64,000 bases of DNA, from NCBI GenBank assembly GCA_916613615.1, contig OU744724.1, positions 30,339,452-30,403,451 on the forward strand. The letters are read 5' to 3'. Of the stretch, positions 23,747-36,905 are shown in pieces. The notes under the pieces are model-generated. The model searched no databases. It was not told the origin of the DNA and saw only the letters and a program-made list of their open reading frames with translations. The stretch's first letter is position 1. Every line of letters starts with the position of its first letter. Source of the DNA: Steromphala cineraria (lineage: Eukaryota; Mollusca; Gastropoda; Trochida; Trochidae). A program made the position numbers and the translations under genes.

Positions 23747-24707
23747 TTGTTACGACGTAAGATGTAATAAACGCGGTAAGATGTAATAACTGCGGTAAAT
23801 TGTAATAAAAACGCGGTAAAATGTAATACTGCGGTAAATAGTAACAAAATTGCGGTAAAATGTAATAAAAATAGGTGCGGTAAAATGTAATAAGGGGGTG
23901 CGGTAAGATGTTACTAAAAGGTGCGGTAAATTGTAATACAATATGCGGTAAAATGTAATAACCTTTCCACAGTCTTTTTTCAACAATATTTGTTCATTTT
24001 GGGTCTATGCTGGTACATGTGATGATATGTTTAATTGTTTTTTGATTGAGGATGACACAACGAAATATGTTTAGATTTGAATTACGTACACTTGAATGTT
24101 ATTTCACTTTCATGAATGATTGTATTTTATTATCAGTAATGTTATTAAGATATATCACATCTCTGATTGGGCCACGTGACCCTGGTTAAATACTGATATC
24201 ACCCTGTTGAGCGGCAGGGTAAATTATTTATACCCCGGCACAAAATTTTTTACAATGTATGTTACCTGAACACATGATTAAGCTAGTTTCTTTTGATCAA
24301 CCGATATGTAACTTTGAGCAAACTATAGTCAAAGTGTTTATGCAGTTAACGTTTTCCTTTATCTTCATATTAAATGCGTTATGTTTAAACATTCGGTAAG
24401 ATAAATTCCTTATACCATTCAAAGGCGGGGTATATGGGCTCGTCGCATAACACAAAGTGAGAGGTTGATATCTCCCTAAAAACCACGCCTCTGAAAGGCA
24501 TAACTTATAATTGATTTGGACGACTCATATTTCATGGTTTATATCTATGAATGTTAGATTGGATGGCTTTTAGTTTTATTTAGTTTGCTTAAGAATGGTG
24601 TTCTAGTTTCATAAATGTTTTTTTATATTTTGGAAAATCAATATTTGTTTTTTGTTTTTAATTATAAGGGGTAATCATTCATTTTTGAGAAAACAATTGA
24701 GCAATCT

Positions 24708-25125
24708 TATAGTATAGCCAAAATGTATATTTTTTCATATAGAACTTTTAAATGCATCCTTTTCACTTAAGGGGTAGAAAATATTGACAAGTAACTTAGC
24801 ATTAGAAGTATATCTTTACACGGACATAGATCAATTATTATCAGTTATTTTAGATTATCATTTGTTAATTATATTACTGATTAAGTATTAATCAGTAATA
24901 TAATTAACAAATGATAATCTAAAATAACTGATAATAATTGATCTATGTATAATCAGTAATATAATTAACAAATGATAATCTAAAATAACTGATAATAATT
25001 GATCTATGTCCGTGTAAAGATATACTTCTAATGCTGAGTTACTTATCAATATTTTCTACCCCTTAAGTGAAAAGGATGCATTTAAAAGTTCTATATGAAA
25101 AAATATACATTTTTGCTATACTATA
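24708..25125. repeat. Long palindrome (foldback) with internal duplication
   Basis: The left arm (24708 to about 24886) is the inverted copy of the right arm (about 24889-25125) with only a few bases between. The right arm carries one extra 61-bp tandem copy (starting 24889 and 24950, TAATCAGTAATATAATTAAC). Arms differ at few places, so the structure is young or maintained. No coding sequence. Confidence 0.85.
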
Positions 25126-26622
25126 GTAGGTTTGATCAACATTAATTTTTCTGTAACATTTATGGGTTTACAATGATGTTCGTTGGTCGATGAAGATGTT
25201 TATAGGAAGTATGAAATCGTCCTAATGCAAGTTGCATGTTCTTTGTTATACATGGTGTGGAAAATACCCTTACGGTGACGCTATCGGATAAAGTACAATT
25301 TCTTTAATTTTTCTACAATAACCCACTGCCTTATTGTCAGGAACAAATCACCCCATTGACTGTGAAAAAAACCGTATCCATCAATCAACTGAGACTTCGA
25401 CAAAATCGAGTTCCAATAAGGTAGTAAGGTGTTTGCTACCAGGAACGCCTTCTTGTGACAACCAAAGATAGTTGTGTGATTCTAATCGGTTCTTTGGTCG
25501 AGTCTTCTAACGAATTTGTTCAATTTAATCATTTGTACTTGTACCTATGCTATAAACCAAATCAACTCTATGCCTCATGTTTTATCATGTTCTTTATAAG
25601 AAATACGATACACTGTTTTGAAACATATAAAAGAAGATATCATTAAACAAGAAAAATGTTTACATATAAATCACAGACGTTTTGATTTTTAATTGTTTTA
25701 AACAGTATGCTAAAGGTTATTTTCCCCAAAGATTGCTGATAATTCTTTTTAGTCTTTTTTTAATTCTGATTTAGTTATTGTTGTCTAACCCAATGTTTTC
25801 TTTACAATAAGGCTACACAATGAAAATACAACTATCATCATTTTCATAACGTTCATGCAATTAGTTATTCGATAAATACAGTTGCTCAAACCATCACGAG
25901 CTTTGCATTATATTATTTACCTGCACTACAATAGTTATAGCTCGAAATCGAAGACCAGAACCCTTTCAAGTGATGTCATAGTATAGTTTTATATTAACTT
26001 CATGAACCATTACTTCATGACGTCATTCAAAAATTACAACGGAATAAATGGTAACAGTGCCTTTGATCTTTATAAAACGCTACTAAATATGGTTAAAAAT
26101 GTGTGTTGGTTACATGCCTACTAACATATCTAGAAAAAATACGCCTTAACTTTAGCTCTTTACTGCCAATGAATATTGAACTAGTACCAATGACTCTGCA
26201 GCTTATCAGGCTTTACATTTAACTTTGCTTTAGGGTTTCTAATTTCTAATTATCTAATGAGTCTATAGACAATATTGTATCATTCTATACCTTGTGGTGT
26301 TAGAGAAGAAGATGACAAAAAGGATTTAGTAGGGGCCACAACATCAGAAATGCTAAAGTTTAGTGTGTATCAATTCAAAAATAGAATTTGTTCAAACATT
26401 CAAAGAAATGTAAAAATGGTAAACGGAGTGACCCTCAATTGAGTTAGACTTAAAATAATTAAAAATAATTTAGGGCTTAAGTTCCAAAGGTTCACCGATG
26501 CCTATTACAGGCCACAGGATCGTTAAATGAGATAAATTAGTCCCCATTGCATAAAGATTGTGTCTACAAGGTTTCAGCTTTCTGGACCTCATGTTTGTTT
26601 AAGTAAAAGACGTAAATAGGTT

Positions 26623-26989
26623 TTAAAGGGACAGTAGCACGTTTTTTTAATAATTTTACATGTATATTTTAAAATTACACTGATAAGTGTAAGTTAATGC
26701 TAAATGTATTATTTTGACAGTGTCAATAAATTCATAACACAAGCCAATCATCTATAGTCAGAGGACAAAGCATAAAGATTCACATAAATCCATTGGCGGC
26801 CATTTTATGTGAACACCTTTAATTCATTTTGTGTAAGAAAAAGGAATTGCATGGCTAAACTTTACGTTATCTATTTTAATTATTACTGATTCATTTAGTT
26901 TAATACATTGTCTTTCGATTGGAACCATTAATTTTCATTTTCCTGACATCATAATATATTCCCCCTAAAACGTGCTACTGCCCCATTAA
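26623..26989 (+). mobile_element. MITE family 1, intact copy b
   Basis: Core 26627-26985 between TTAA flanks. Termini AGGGACAGTAGCACGTTTT and the complement of TGGGGCAGTAGCACGTTTT. It is nested inside the 5.46-kb element. Confidence 0.8.
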
Positions 26990-28394
26990 TGGCATGGTCC
27001 CTATGATCCTTATTAGGGGACTCAGGGTCACCATAGCTATAAATAATAATCCTCATTAGTCAAGGAGTTTGTACAGCAAGTTTCAATCTTCAAAGCTTCT
27101 TTTTTTTAATAAAAATATGTCCAAAATGGACAACAATTAACGGATGGACTAACTGACTGACGGATGGATGGACAGACACCGGACACATAAGCCCATCGGC
27201 TGTCGGCTAATAGGGCATATATTACACACAAGGTCGTATTAATTGAATTCAAAAACGTACTGCATACCTGACAAGCGTCGTAATGTATTTCTAAAATTCA
27301 ATTCTTTAAGTTTATAGCGTGCGGTTTATATCATTTTAAATGTTTCATTTGAAGAATTGACTAGCAGTTCAAGAGAGTAAATAGTTGCAGTGTACACAAA
27401 CGAAAGTAACAAAAGAAGATTTATACCAAACGTCTTTATTCCTATTGCACAGTTTGTCAATTTTTTAGATGTAAATGTATATAGAAAATACACACTTCGT
27501 CTCATCAGAAGTTTTAGTCTATCCATTTGACTGTCCGAGTAACTTAATAAGTACTCTTGAAGTAAACCCACAGATAAATCTTAACGACACTTTATTTGTA
27601 AAAAAATACCTCGTCCTTATACCAGCTTAACATGGCTTATTGCCAGGGTTATGTCTGATTGTTTTGTCAAAAAAGTACAACGTTTTTCGTACAAAACTGT
27701 ACTCATATGTATTCATATGTGAAGAATGTTGAGCTTTAATAATATGCATGCAGGAGAAATATCAAACTGAATGAAATGCAATCGTAGTTCATTGTAAGTG
27801 CCGTATGAACACTATATGAACACATCATGCACAAATCACCTTTGTCGAGCAGAAATTGTTGTTGTAAAAATGTAATAGATTCGGTTTTAAAGCGGATTAT
27901 TGAACTCTTTTCCTTATGTGTCATGTGCTCGTTCGTACAGTGATATGCAATATAGATATCATCATTGTTCATTAGTAAAAACCTACTCTGGTATAGTTTC
28001 GTTTTTAGATTATGCATCAATCGTCAACCAAGAGACATGTCAAGCATGCACGATGTCTGTTTAAAGTTTAAGTTTGGTACGCGTGTGCAAGAAGCAAACA
28101 AATACTGCTGAACATGCAAGAAGCAAACAAATGCTGCTAAACATTAGACGGTTGAGAATATACACATGTGACCAGTGGGATTTTATCAGTTGATATAGGG
28201 TAAAACCAGGGCAAAGCGCGCCCTAGGGGCAAAATGGCCAAGCATTAATTCTTCTTAATGATCGACAAATGGCGTATAATTTGTTATGACCAACCAATGA
28301 GAGTAAACGACATGAAGCACTGTGACACATGCTTGTATCGTTTGCGGGGGTTGGGGACGTATGATATCAATTATTCTAAAAAACATGATTTTGC

Positions 28395-28445
28395 ACCCTT
28401 AGATAGGGCGCTATATAAATTTTGTGTATTATTATTATTATTATG
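28395..28445 (+). repeat. SINE-like 3' end
   Basis: AGGGCGCTATATAAATTTTG followed by an ATT trinucleotide run. A related sequence occurs in the opposite orientation at 49025-49060. Such ends are frequent in marine invertebrate short interspersed repeats. The 5' boundary is not clear. Confidence 0.4.
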
Positions 28446-29647
28446 TGACTAGATATACCATAAAAAACACAAAAGGGAAGTTTGAATCTAATGCACCTAT
28501 GATGCACATTGGTATCATGTTATCAATGACTAAAGAAATTCGTAACTATTTGCCTTAAGTTCCTATGATTTACATATCGAACACTACCCTCAATGGGTCA
28601 AAAAAAGCCGGGGAGCGCATTGTCCCGTGTGATCTAAAATATATCCTTGTTGCTAACTAATCGGTGGCTTTTTGTATTTCTAAAGCATACACGTATGACG
28701 TAAAAGAGTGCTTTTATTTATTTTGTGTCCATTGGCAAGGCACTTTATCCACAATGCACTCAGTGAAGCCTGAAATAACGGGTGTAGGTTGATTCCTTGC
28801 GCCTTCGGCATAGTACAATCACCGTCAGGGTATTAATATGTAACGCTTTGTGCAACTGCGAAGCAGATGATAAATGCGCATCATAAGGGGCCTATCATTA
28901 TCATTATTATTGTATACAGACCTTAGCATAATGATTCTAACATGTTTGGCGAATCATACTCATAATCATTTTCTATGGTTTATATGAACCAATGTTATTA
29001 CAATTTACCGCGCATCGCATTACAATTTACCGCACACTGAGTGCTAACATTTTACCGCACCCCCTATTACAATTTACCGCACCTGTGTTTATTACATTTT
29101 ACCGCATTTTTATTACAATTTACCGCAGTATGACATCTTACCGCGTTTTTATTACAATTTACCGCAGTAATTACATCTTACCGCGTTTATTACATCTTAC
29201 GTCGTAACAAGCGTCGACCATCATTTAATTATTTCATAACGCCTTCTAGTCTGTCATCCAGACCCTCAAGTAAAAATATTAAATTGATGACCAACCAAGT
29301 CTAGAAAAGTATAGCAAGTCTAGATTGTTCAGCATCTTCGGGGCTCCATTTGTTATAATACATGATTTGTTTAAAATATTGTCAATATTGAAAAAATACT
29401 TCTGAGACTAAATGTTATTCTAAACGCCTTCTAGTAATAGATGCAAAAACATCCCTATAGATGTCCGTAAGAGAGCCATACCATATTCTATATATAATAT
29501 GTAATGCATCTCTACGACGGAGCGCTTCTTTCAAAGCGAGATAATCAATTTAGTTATTGAGAGAATACTATTCATAAAGGATTGTTTATGAATGACAGCA
29601 TGTCAACCGTTGAGAATAGTTTATCGTATTGTACAATTTCTATGTGT

Positions 29648-30005
29648 TTAAAGGGGCAGTAGCACGTTTTTTGATAATTTTATATTTAAAAGTTTTCACT
29701 GATAATTGTAAGTTAGTGTTAAATGTATTATTTTGACAGTGTCAAACATCTCATTACACAAGTCAATCATCCAGATTCAGAGGACAAAGTATAAAGATTC
29801 ACACAAAATCCATTGGCGGCCATTTTTTTTGAACACCTTTAATTCATTTTGTATAAGAAAAAGGAATCGCATGGCTAACCTTATATATTTGAAAAATTAC
29901 TGCTCCATTTTGTTTAAAATACATTGTCTTTCAATTGGAACCATTAATTTTCGTTTTCCTGACATCACCTTATATTCCCCCTAAAACGTGCTACTGCCCC
30001 TTTCA
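29648..30005 (+). mobile_element. MITE family 1, intact copy c
   Basis: Core 29652-30001 with termini AGGGGCAGTAGCACGTTTT and its complement. The left flank is TTAA. The right flank reads TTCA, one base from TTAA. An 83-codon frame inside is not conserved in the other copies. Confidence 0.8.
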
Positions 30006-31383
30006 ACTCCCGCAACTATCATTAAGTTAAGTAATTTTAAAGAAACGTTGTCAACACAGCTACAAAACACAAACACATTATTATCAACATTTCGGAAAAT
30101 GGACTATGGGAAAATTGACCAATCGGCTTACTAAGTATACAGTCAAGGCAAAATCATTCGACTTGTTTCGTCGCATAAATATCTAACTCAACAAAAATAA
30201 TTCAATTTAATTTTGCAACATATAATTTTCTTATTATTCATATTGTGGATGAGTCAATTGATATGGACACATTCGAATAACTACGTGGATACAGATGTCA
30301 GACAAATAAGGTATATTATTCCTGCTTGTCAGAATAGGAAGTCGATCATTATGTGTAACTTTTTTACTACTGAATATGTAATGCAAAGTTAACGACATTG
30401 CCGCCATATGAAAGTATTTACATTTCTCAACTAAAAACGGGTTATTATAACACTCAAAATCAACTTTATCGAGAAGCGGTATATTTGTTGACCTTTATTT
30501 CTAAGGTTTTGATGCGAGAAAATACGTGGTAAATATCATTAAAAATATGATCGCGTTAATATCAAAATAAAACTATTTTAAGGTATGTTACAAATATATG
30601 TAGTTATTTCATAATCATGAATTTTTAATGAAATTATTCTTTGAGTCATAAACCAATTATTGAATGATCGTGATACACATGTTGGAGTACAAATGCTTAT
30701 GAAGTATATTTCATATCTATGCATTTCATATAGATGACGACAAACATTCAAAAGGAAAAGGATATAAATGATGGAGAAGAACTTTTATGAAACTAAGTTT
30801 AATCAAATTTTGAAGGATGCAACTATTTTAATACATAATATTACATTATTGAGTTATTTGATGCTAAATGTACGTTAAAACAAATAAATAAATAAGGTTT
30901 TATGATCAAGATGTTTTTGTCAATAATGAGTTTTCCAACCCTGAAAATTTTTCACAAGCACCAATATTAGAACAGATTTATTTACTCTTTTAGATATATA
31001 AATGTAAAATATTATGAAATTTGTAAGGTAAACAAAATTATGTTATAATGTTACTATGAAGATTTTATCGTAGATTTTAGCTGACTAAGCCACATTTTAT
31101 TGTATCATAAAATAAAGCATTTACACTCGTAGACCAAAGGTTAAGAAGTTCATTAGAGGGCTCTCGGTGGTCATTCACCTTTCCGATTATGTCTTAATTG
31201 TCCAATCAAAACTGTATGTGCATCTTCATGGAAGAAGGTTTCCAGGTTACGAAATATCCCCGAGAAGAGACTCACCAATGTATCAATAAAACGGGAAGGA
31301 AATCAAATAAGGTGGGTCAATAAACGGTACACCTTCTTCAGATAAGGGCGTTTTAGATTCGCTTATAAGTTTATCACCCTTCA
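30006..31383. other. Upstream flank of copy A4, no gene seen
   Basis: AT-rich, no recognisable gene or repeat. Confidence 0.4.
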
Positions 31384-31442
31384 GCATTACGTGTTAACGT
31401 CCTCACTAACAGTGCAATAAAGCAATCTAGAGAGTATATAAG
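31384..31442 (+). promoter_or_regulatory. Class A promoter of copy A4
   Basis: Box at 31384-31410 (CATTACGTGTTAACGTCCTC, then ACTAA) and TATATAAG at 31435-31442. The spacing from CACTAA to TATA is again 31 nt. Confidence 0.75.
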
Positions 31443-31510
31443 GGGAGACCACTCTCAACATATTCACACAGCTTTCTATCCATCAGACCAGCATACTTCA
31501 GAATAAAACC

Positions 31511-33087
31511 ATGAAGGTACGTGATCAGATTATTTACATTAGAAAAAGACTTTTGTCGCTGATGGCTGATTCTTCTATCACTGTCACTATACTCGTCATG
31601 TAAAATAATTCATGTTTAGGTTTTTGTTTTATATAAAATCTATTGATGAAATCTTTAACTCAAGGTTAATTTCTTGAACAATGTTGAAGCTGTTCAATCT
31701 CATAATTTTTGTTGGTTCAGGATATATGTAAAACGTTACCCACTTTCCATAATTACCATCCGCCTATACCTTCGTTACAATAAGCTATTCGTAATATTGT
31801 CGTTTGATAAATTTTGTCAAGAAATAAACAAATAGCTAACGTGACTTATTATAATGATTTGGTAACAAGGTAACACGTTGCATTCCATGTAACATTAGCA
31901 TATGGAAATGCTTGACAATCTCATTTAAATACGAGCTACCTGATGCGCTCTTTTGTACAGCTGCATACCAAAAGTTTGTTCACCTGTTTGTGATCTTAGT
32001 GCACATATCATGTAATTTGAGTTTCGTTTTGACGTTCATAAAATAACTCGAGGACTACTTACAGAAGATCAGCAATTGCCCATGTGTAAAACAACCATTC
32101 CCAAACTATATTTCGGGATCGTCTTGTCACTGGTGCTGGGTGCTGATATTTGGCATTCTTAAATACTAAGATGGGGTCATATTTGTGAAATTCGGATTTT
32201 CTTAAATTTCGATTAAAACCATCCCTGTAAAATTTGTAGGGAAAAAATCAGCACAGTTACGTTGCCTTAGTGCAAAAGAACACATATGAATAAGATCTAA
32301 AGCTGTTAATCATTTATGAAGGATTTTATACAGCAAAATAGAAATCAGTGTTCTCGAAATTTTGACCCCTGGTCACTTCAATGACCTGCCAAATTTGTTA
32401 CAGCTATCTGCTAGGTATGACATACGAATATGTCAACGCAAACTGAATCTTAACTTATGCAGTGAAATGTCAACATTATCGGTTTCGTTTTCACAATGAT
32501 ATGATACAAATTACATGATATTTGCACTAGAATACGAAGGTAAGTGAACAAACTTAAGATACGCAGCTGTAAGTCGTGTTAATATATTCAATTTAGAAAA
32601 CGTTTTCGGTACTACTTTTGGAATAATATTCATCATATGGTCTAAAGACAATAAGCATTTCATACTTTTAAGCTGACATTCCATCTTCTCCTCTTCATAT
32701 ATTTAGCATTTGATAAAAGTGAGATATGTTCAATTCATTATTCATATTATGTTTCCATTCTGACAGGTGACACTCCTCCTCCTCGCCGTCTTCTTCGCCT
32801 CCGCCTTCGCTGGCTTCCCCGCTTACTACGGACATGGTCTCAACAACGCATACCACGGAGTTGGATTCCACGGAGTTGCTGGCAGAGGTCTCCTTGGTAA
32901 CGGCCATGGATACAACTACGGATACCACCCATACGGCTACAACAACGGCTACCACGGAGGATACCACGGTGGATACAACGGTTACTATGGTCCCCGTGGT
33001 GTTGCCTACGGACACGGTCCCTATGGAAACAACTACGGACACAACAACTACGGCTACAACACCTACGGCTACTACCCTCACCACTAA
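31511..33087 (+). CDS. Gly/Tyr/His/Asn-rich secreted protein, copy A4
   Basis: Exon 1 is 31511-31516 (ATG AAG, donor GTACGT) and exon 2 is 32767-33087 (acceptor GACAG, stop TAA). The intron is 1250 nt, the longest in the cluster. The product is 108 aa with Phe for Cys in the signal peptide (AVFFASAFA), so this copy has no Cys at all. The mature chain is the consensus. Both the intron and the 3' untranslated region are unrelated to those of the other copies, although exon 2 is nearly identical at the nucleotide level and similarity stops at the stop codon. The probable poly(A) signal is a variant TATAAA at 33195-33200. It is on the same strand as the preceding gene A3. Confidence 0.9.
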
Positions 33088-33200
33088 CTTTTGTATTGCA
33101 TATGGTGAAAACCTAAGTTTGGACATAATTGTATATTGTTTTTCAAAAGAATGGTTTTTCTTCATTATGTGTGTTGTCGGTTGACATGTTTCCTTATAAA

Positions 33201-34660
33201 ATCAGTTAAAACCTATACGATTTGCTTCCCTTGTCGTGAGTTGCAACTTTTGAAACCATTGATGGGTATTAACGATACTCTCTAAATGAGTAGAGGAGAG
33301 GGCTAACATTTAGCATATGTCAACATCTATTTCTTCAAGATGCATCTTTCGCAAACAGACTTGTAGCTTAAAGTTGATATCTTAGCTGCGTATTCTAGTT
33401 CAAATATCATGTAATTTGGAATTTCTTTGAGGCAACCAATATTGCGAAAACGAAAATGTTAAAGTGGAAATTTTACTAAATTAGTTAGCGTGCTTTAAAA
33501 GTTTTTAAATTTTTTGTTATCCTTCTACAAAATCAAGTGATCGACAACTATAGGTCTAAGTAATATTTCCCCCTTTCACTTAGTCCGTGTTAATGTGCTA
33601 ATAGGGCTGATATGGATGATATTGAATATTTTAATCGAAATTTAAGAAAATCGGAATTTCGAAAATATGAAGTCAATTTTCAATTTGACCATGCAAAAAC
33701 TTCGAAATTTTGCACCAGTTACCAGACGACTCCAAATGGTTTTAAAATAGTTATTTGTGATAGTTTGTGATCCTTTTTTCAGTGCTGCTGAAGATTTATA
33801 TTGCATCGACGTAAAAATGACATGATATTTGGGTAAGGATGAATTAATAACCTATTTAGTAAATTTTGAGCAAAGTTTGCGTTTTTATATTAAATTGTTG
33901 ATGGTTTTGAACCGATTTCTAAAAAAGATATTAAAATTCAAAATCCTTTTTTAGTGAATACCTTGTTACCTGAATATAAGTTTGACGGACGATGCCGTTA
34001 GTTTTTAATAGTTTCATTTTAGAAGGCTTCATATTAAAAAGTTTCATGAGGGAAGCTGTCACGTTCTCAATGCTTTGAACGAAAAAGCAATGGGTTTAGG
34101 AATAAAAGGGGAATTTACATTTGTTAACATCTACCCGCACCACACAACCACACTGTCCTGGTGTAATCTGGACAACAGGCCGTAAAGTTAATTCTAAAGG
34201 ACCAACAGGAATAAATGCAACGTTGCATTTTATCTGCTTGAACTACGACGTAAGCAATAATTTTGTTTTGCATACAGTCAAAATGACCAAATCCGGATTC
34301 CGCTATGACGTCACTCTGGATCCCACTGCTCTTTGACTGTCCAGGCTATGAGGGGTGTTAGGGTTTTGTATTTCTTTTAGTAAATATATAACTGTTATCT
34401 CAAATGTTCGAAGAACGACAAATCTAAAACAGTATGAAACCTGTGTTGTTCATTTGAAATAATTTCAGCAAATGTAAATGACAGTGCACTGGAGTCAACA
34501 GGAAATTGAGAATAATCAAATATAGTGTAATAACAATCAATTATAAAGTCAAAATACGAAGCAGATAAAATATACTCCACCATATACAATAGGCTGAAGG
34601 AGAGTCAGGTGACATCTAAGCTCAGTTCTCAAAATCCCCATCTCGCACTACTCGTGGGCT
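33201..34660. other. No feature recognised
   Basis: AT-rich spacer between A4 and a LINE. A 71-codon frame at 34121-34336 has no recognisable domain and is not supported. Confidence 0.4.
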
Positions 34661-34664
34661 GCTA

Positions 34665-36905
34665 TCCAATCTTCAATCAATCTTTATTCGGTACTTAAAA
34701 GGCCTAAGGCCTATAGTACATTCAGTATATACATATTAGCGTATTTACACATTCATTTGATATATAAAGACAATACATAGCATTTAGTTTGGTAGTACAT
34801 TTTTGCGATACAACATTGCATAATAAATAAACATAGACAGGTTTTGAACAACAAAACGATTTTTACTATTTAACAAGGATGATAATTTTGACTCGTTTGG
34901 ATGGACATAATAAAATTCATTAATGTATTTAGAGCGAATGCTATTATACATGGGGCATATAAGAAGAAAGTGGTATTCATTTTCAATTACATTTAGGTTA
35001 CAGAGCTTACATAGTCTAAATTCTCTTTTGGTGTTTGTATATCTACCTTGTTCGATTTCTAAATCATGGGATGAACAACGAAATCTTGCTAAACATATTC
35101 TAAACTTTTTTACATTTAAACAAGACAAATAAAATTCGGTATTAAAATAAGTCTTAAACAATATATAGGAGTCACATTTTCGTGATAGATTGGTTTTTTC
35201 TTTCCATGTCTGCAAATATATATCTTTGAGTCTCTGGGCGAATTGATGAATAAAATATGTATGAATACCAGTATCTTGGTTGAACCAAACATTTCCGAAT
35301 CCAGTAGAAAATAAAATATTCTTTACATCTGTAACCCAGTTTTTTTGTCCATTTCTATCACATAAAAGCATCATATTATAACATTTCCTTGGTAACCGAG
35401 AAGATGGCATGTATACTAATTTAATCCAATATTTAATAACCTTAACATATGAAGTTAAATACAAAGGGAATCTGCCACATTCCCCGTAGATCATTACGTT
35501 TGGTGTGTTTTGTTTAACTCTGAGGAACGATTTACATGCGAATAAGTGTATTCTCTCTAAATGGGCGAAATGGTTTAGACCCCAGATTTCTGCTCCATAT
35601 AACAATATAGGACTTATTTTTACATCAAATATTTTGAAAAACGAAGTGAAATTAAGATCTCCCAGAATATGCAGTTGTCTTAATATTCCTATCAACACTT
35701 TATGAGCCTGTACTGATGCATATTTGGTATGTGTTTGCCAAGATAATTGATTTGTAAAGTGCACACCCAAGTACTTATATGCATTTGTTGTTTCTATTTG
35801 ACAGCCTCTATAAAACCATTTTTCATTTTTCGATAATTTCCCACCATTCTTAAACACGATTATTTTAGTTTTGTCCATATTAACATTTAATTTTGATTGT
35901 TCACAATAATATTCTAATTCATATATCTGTTTCTGGAGGCCACCTACAGTACTAGAAAACATAACAATATCGTCTGCAAAAAGAAGAAGAAAAAGTTGAA
36001 ATAAGTCTGGATGTAATTGTATTCCGTTTACGCAATTATTCTCAATTTGTACTGCCAAATCGTTGATAAAGAAAGAAAATAAAAAAGGACTCAGTACACA
36101 TCCTTGTCTAACACCAACTTGAATATCAAAGCATGGTGAAAACTCATGGTTATTTCTAATACATGTTTTAACATTTTCGTACATATTTCGTAAAAGATTA
36201 TTCATTTTCAAACTTATACCATTTGAGTTTAAAAGATTCCAGAGTTTATTTCTATGTACAGAATCGAAAGCTTTTGCGAAGTCTACAAAAAGAGCATAAA
36301 ATTTACCACCTTTGGAATTTAGGTATCTTTGTATAATACTTTGCAAGATAAACATGATATCTATGGTTGTGTATCCCTGTCTAAAACCTGCCTGCGATTC
36401 ATTAATTTTATCCATAGAGTCACTCCAATATTATAGTCACTTATTGAGGATAGAGGTAAATATCTTACTGAATATGCTTAAGAGTGTAATACCTCTATAA
36501 TTATTCATATTGTTCAAATCGCCATTTTTATGTAAAGGAACTATAATTCCAACAGACCACGCTTTAGGAAAATATCCTTTTTCTAGTATTAGGTTGAAGA
36601 CTAGTTCTAGATATGGAACTATGAGATCAGCTGAATATTTGAATAGTTCTGGTATTACCTTGTCTAAGCCTGGAGATTTCTTAAGCTTTAAATTATTAAT
36701 ACTGTTTAGGATTTCTTCTCTGGTAATTGGGGAATCAAGTATCTCTTCTGTAAGTGCATGGTTTGGATCTATGTTCAGTGTATTTTCCTCTACGTCAAAA
36801 GGGTCATTGTTATCAATGACATCTATTTCGTCATCAAATGTAAATAGGCTGCTATCACAAAAACTACACATTGACATCTGCCATAACTTATCGCCGATTC
36901 TTTAC
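34665..36905 (-). mobile_element. LINE (non-LTR retrotransposon), 5'-truncated, dead
   Basis: The minus-strand element contains most of ORF2 from just before the reverse transcriptase domain to the 3' end. The tail on the minus strand is AATAAA (complement at 34683-34688) followed by GATTGATTGAAGATTGG. The apurinic endonuclease region expected further upstream is missing. Two in-frame nonsense codons and loss of the 5' part make it inactive. Confidence 0.85.
34784..36877 (-). pseudogene. LINE ORF2 reverse transcriptase, two in-frame stops
   Basis: One reading frame on the minus strand interrupted by TGA (36437-36439) and TAA (36431-36433). Before the break are EEILNSINNLKLKKSPGLDK and NNYRGITLL, the first reverse transcriptase blocks. 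After it come FVDFAKAFDSVHR (motif A), GVRQGCVLSPFLFSFFINDL (motif B), LLFADDIVMF (motif C with the catalytic Asp pair), NMDKTKIIVF, and near the C-terminus a C-x2-C-x9-H-x4-C knuckle (CKLCNLNVIENEYHFLLIC). Because both parts share one frame and only about eight codons separate them, two point nonsense changes explain the break. The TGA probably came from an Arg CGA codon. Its role when intact was target-primed reverse transcription of element RNA. The clade is uncertain. Confidence 0.85.

Larger units (their letters stand above)
23747..29210. mobile_element. Large element with 215-bp inverted ends of GCGGTAA arrays
   Basis: The left end 23747-23961 and right end 28995-29210 are inverted copies that begin TTGTTACGACGTAAGATGTA. 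Each end contains nine irregularly spaced GCGGTAA motifs (21-30 nt apart), aligned unit for unit. GCG lies just outside both ends (23744-23746 and 29211-29213), a possible 3-bp target duplication. The 5-kb interior has no reading frame over 100 codons and no transposase motif, so the element looks non-autonomous. It carries a nested 420-bp palindrome (24708-25125) and a nested MITE (26623-26989). The superfamily is unknown to me. Confidence 0.75.

Noticed and set aside
23747..23961. CRISPR-like array of GCGGTAA repeats
   Set aside because: The repeated unit is short and degenerate, spacers are low complexity, an inverted partner exists at 28995-29210, and the DNA is eukaryotic. It fits transposon ends.
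28720..28890. Possible tRNA-derived SINE head (GGCAAGGCACTTTATCC)
   Set aside because: I could not find convincing A and B boxes or a defined end, so it is not listed as a feature.
29733..29984. 83-codon frame
   Set aside because: It lies wholly inside a MITE family 1 copy and is not conserved in the other copies.
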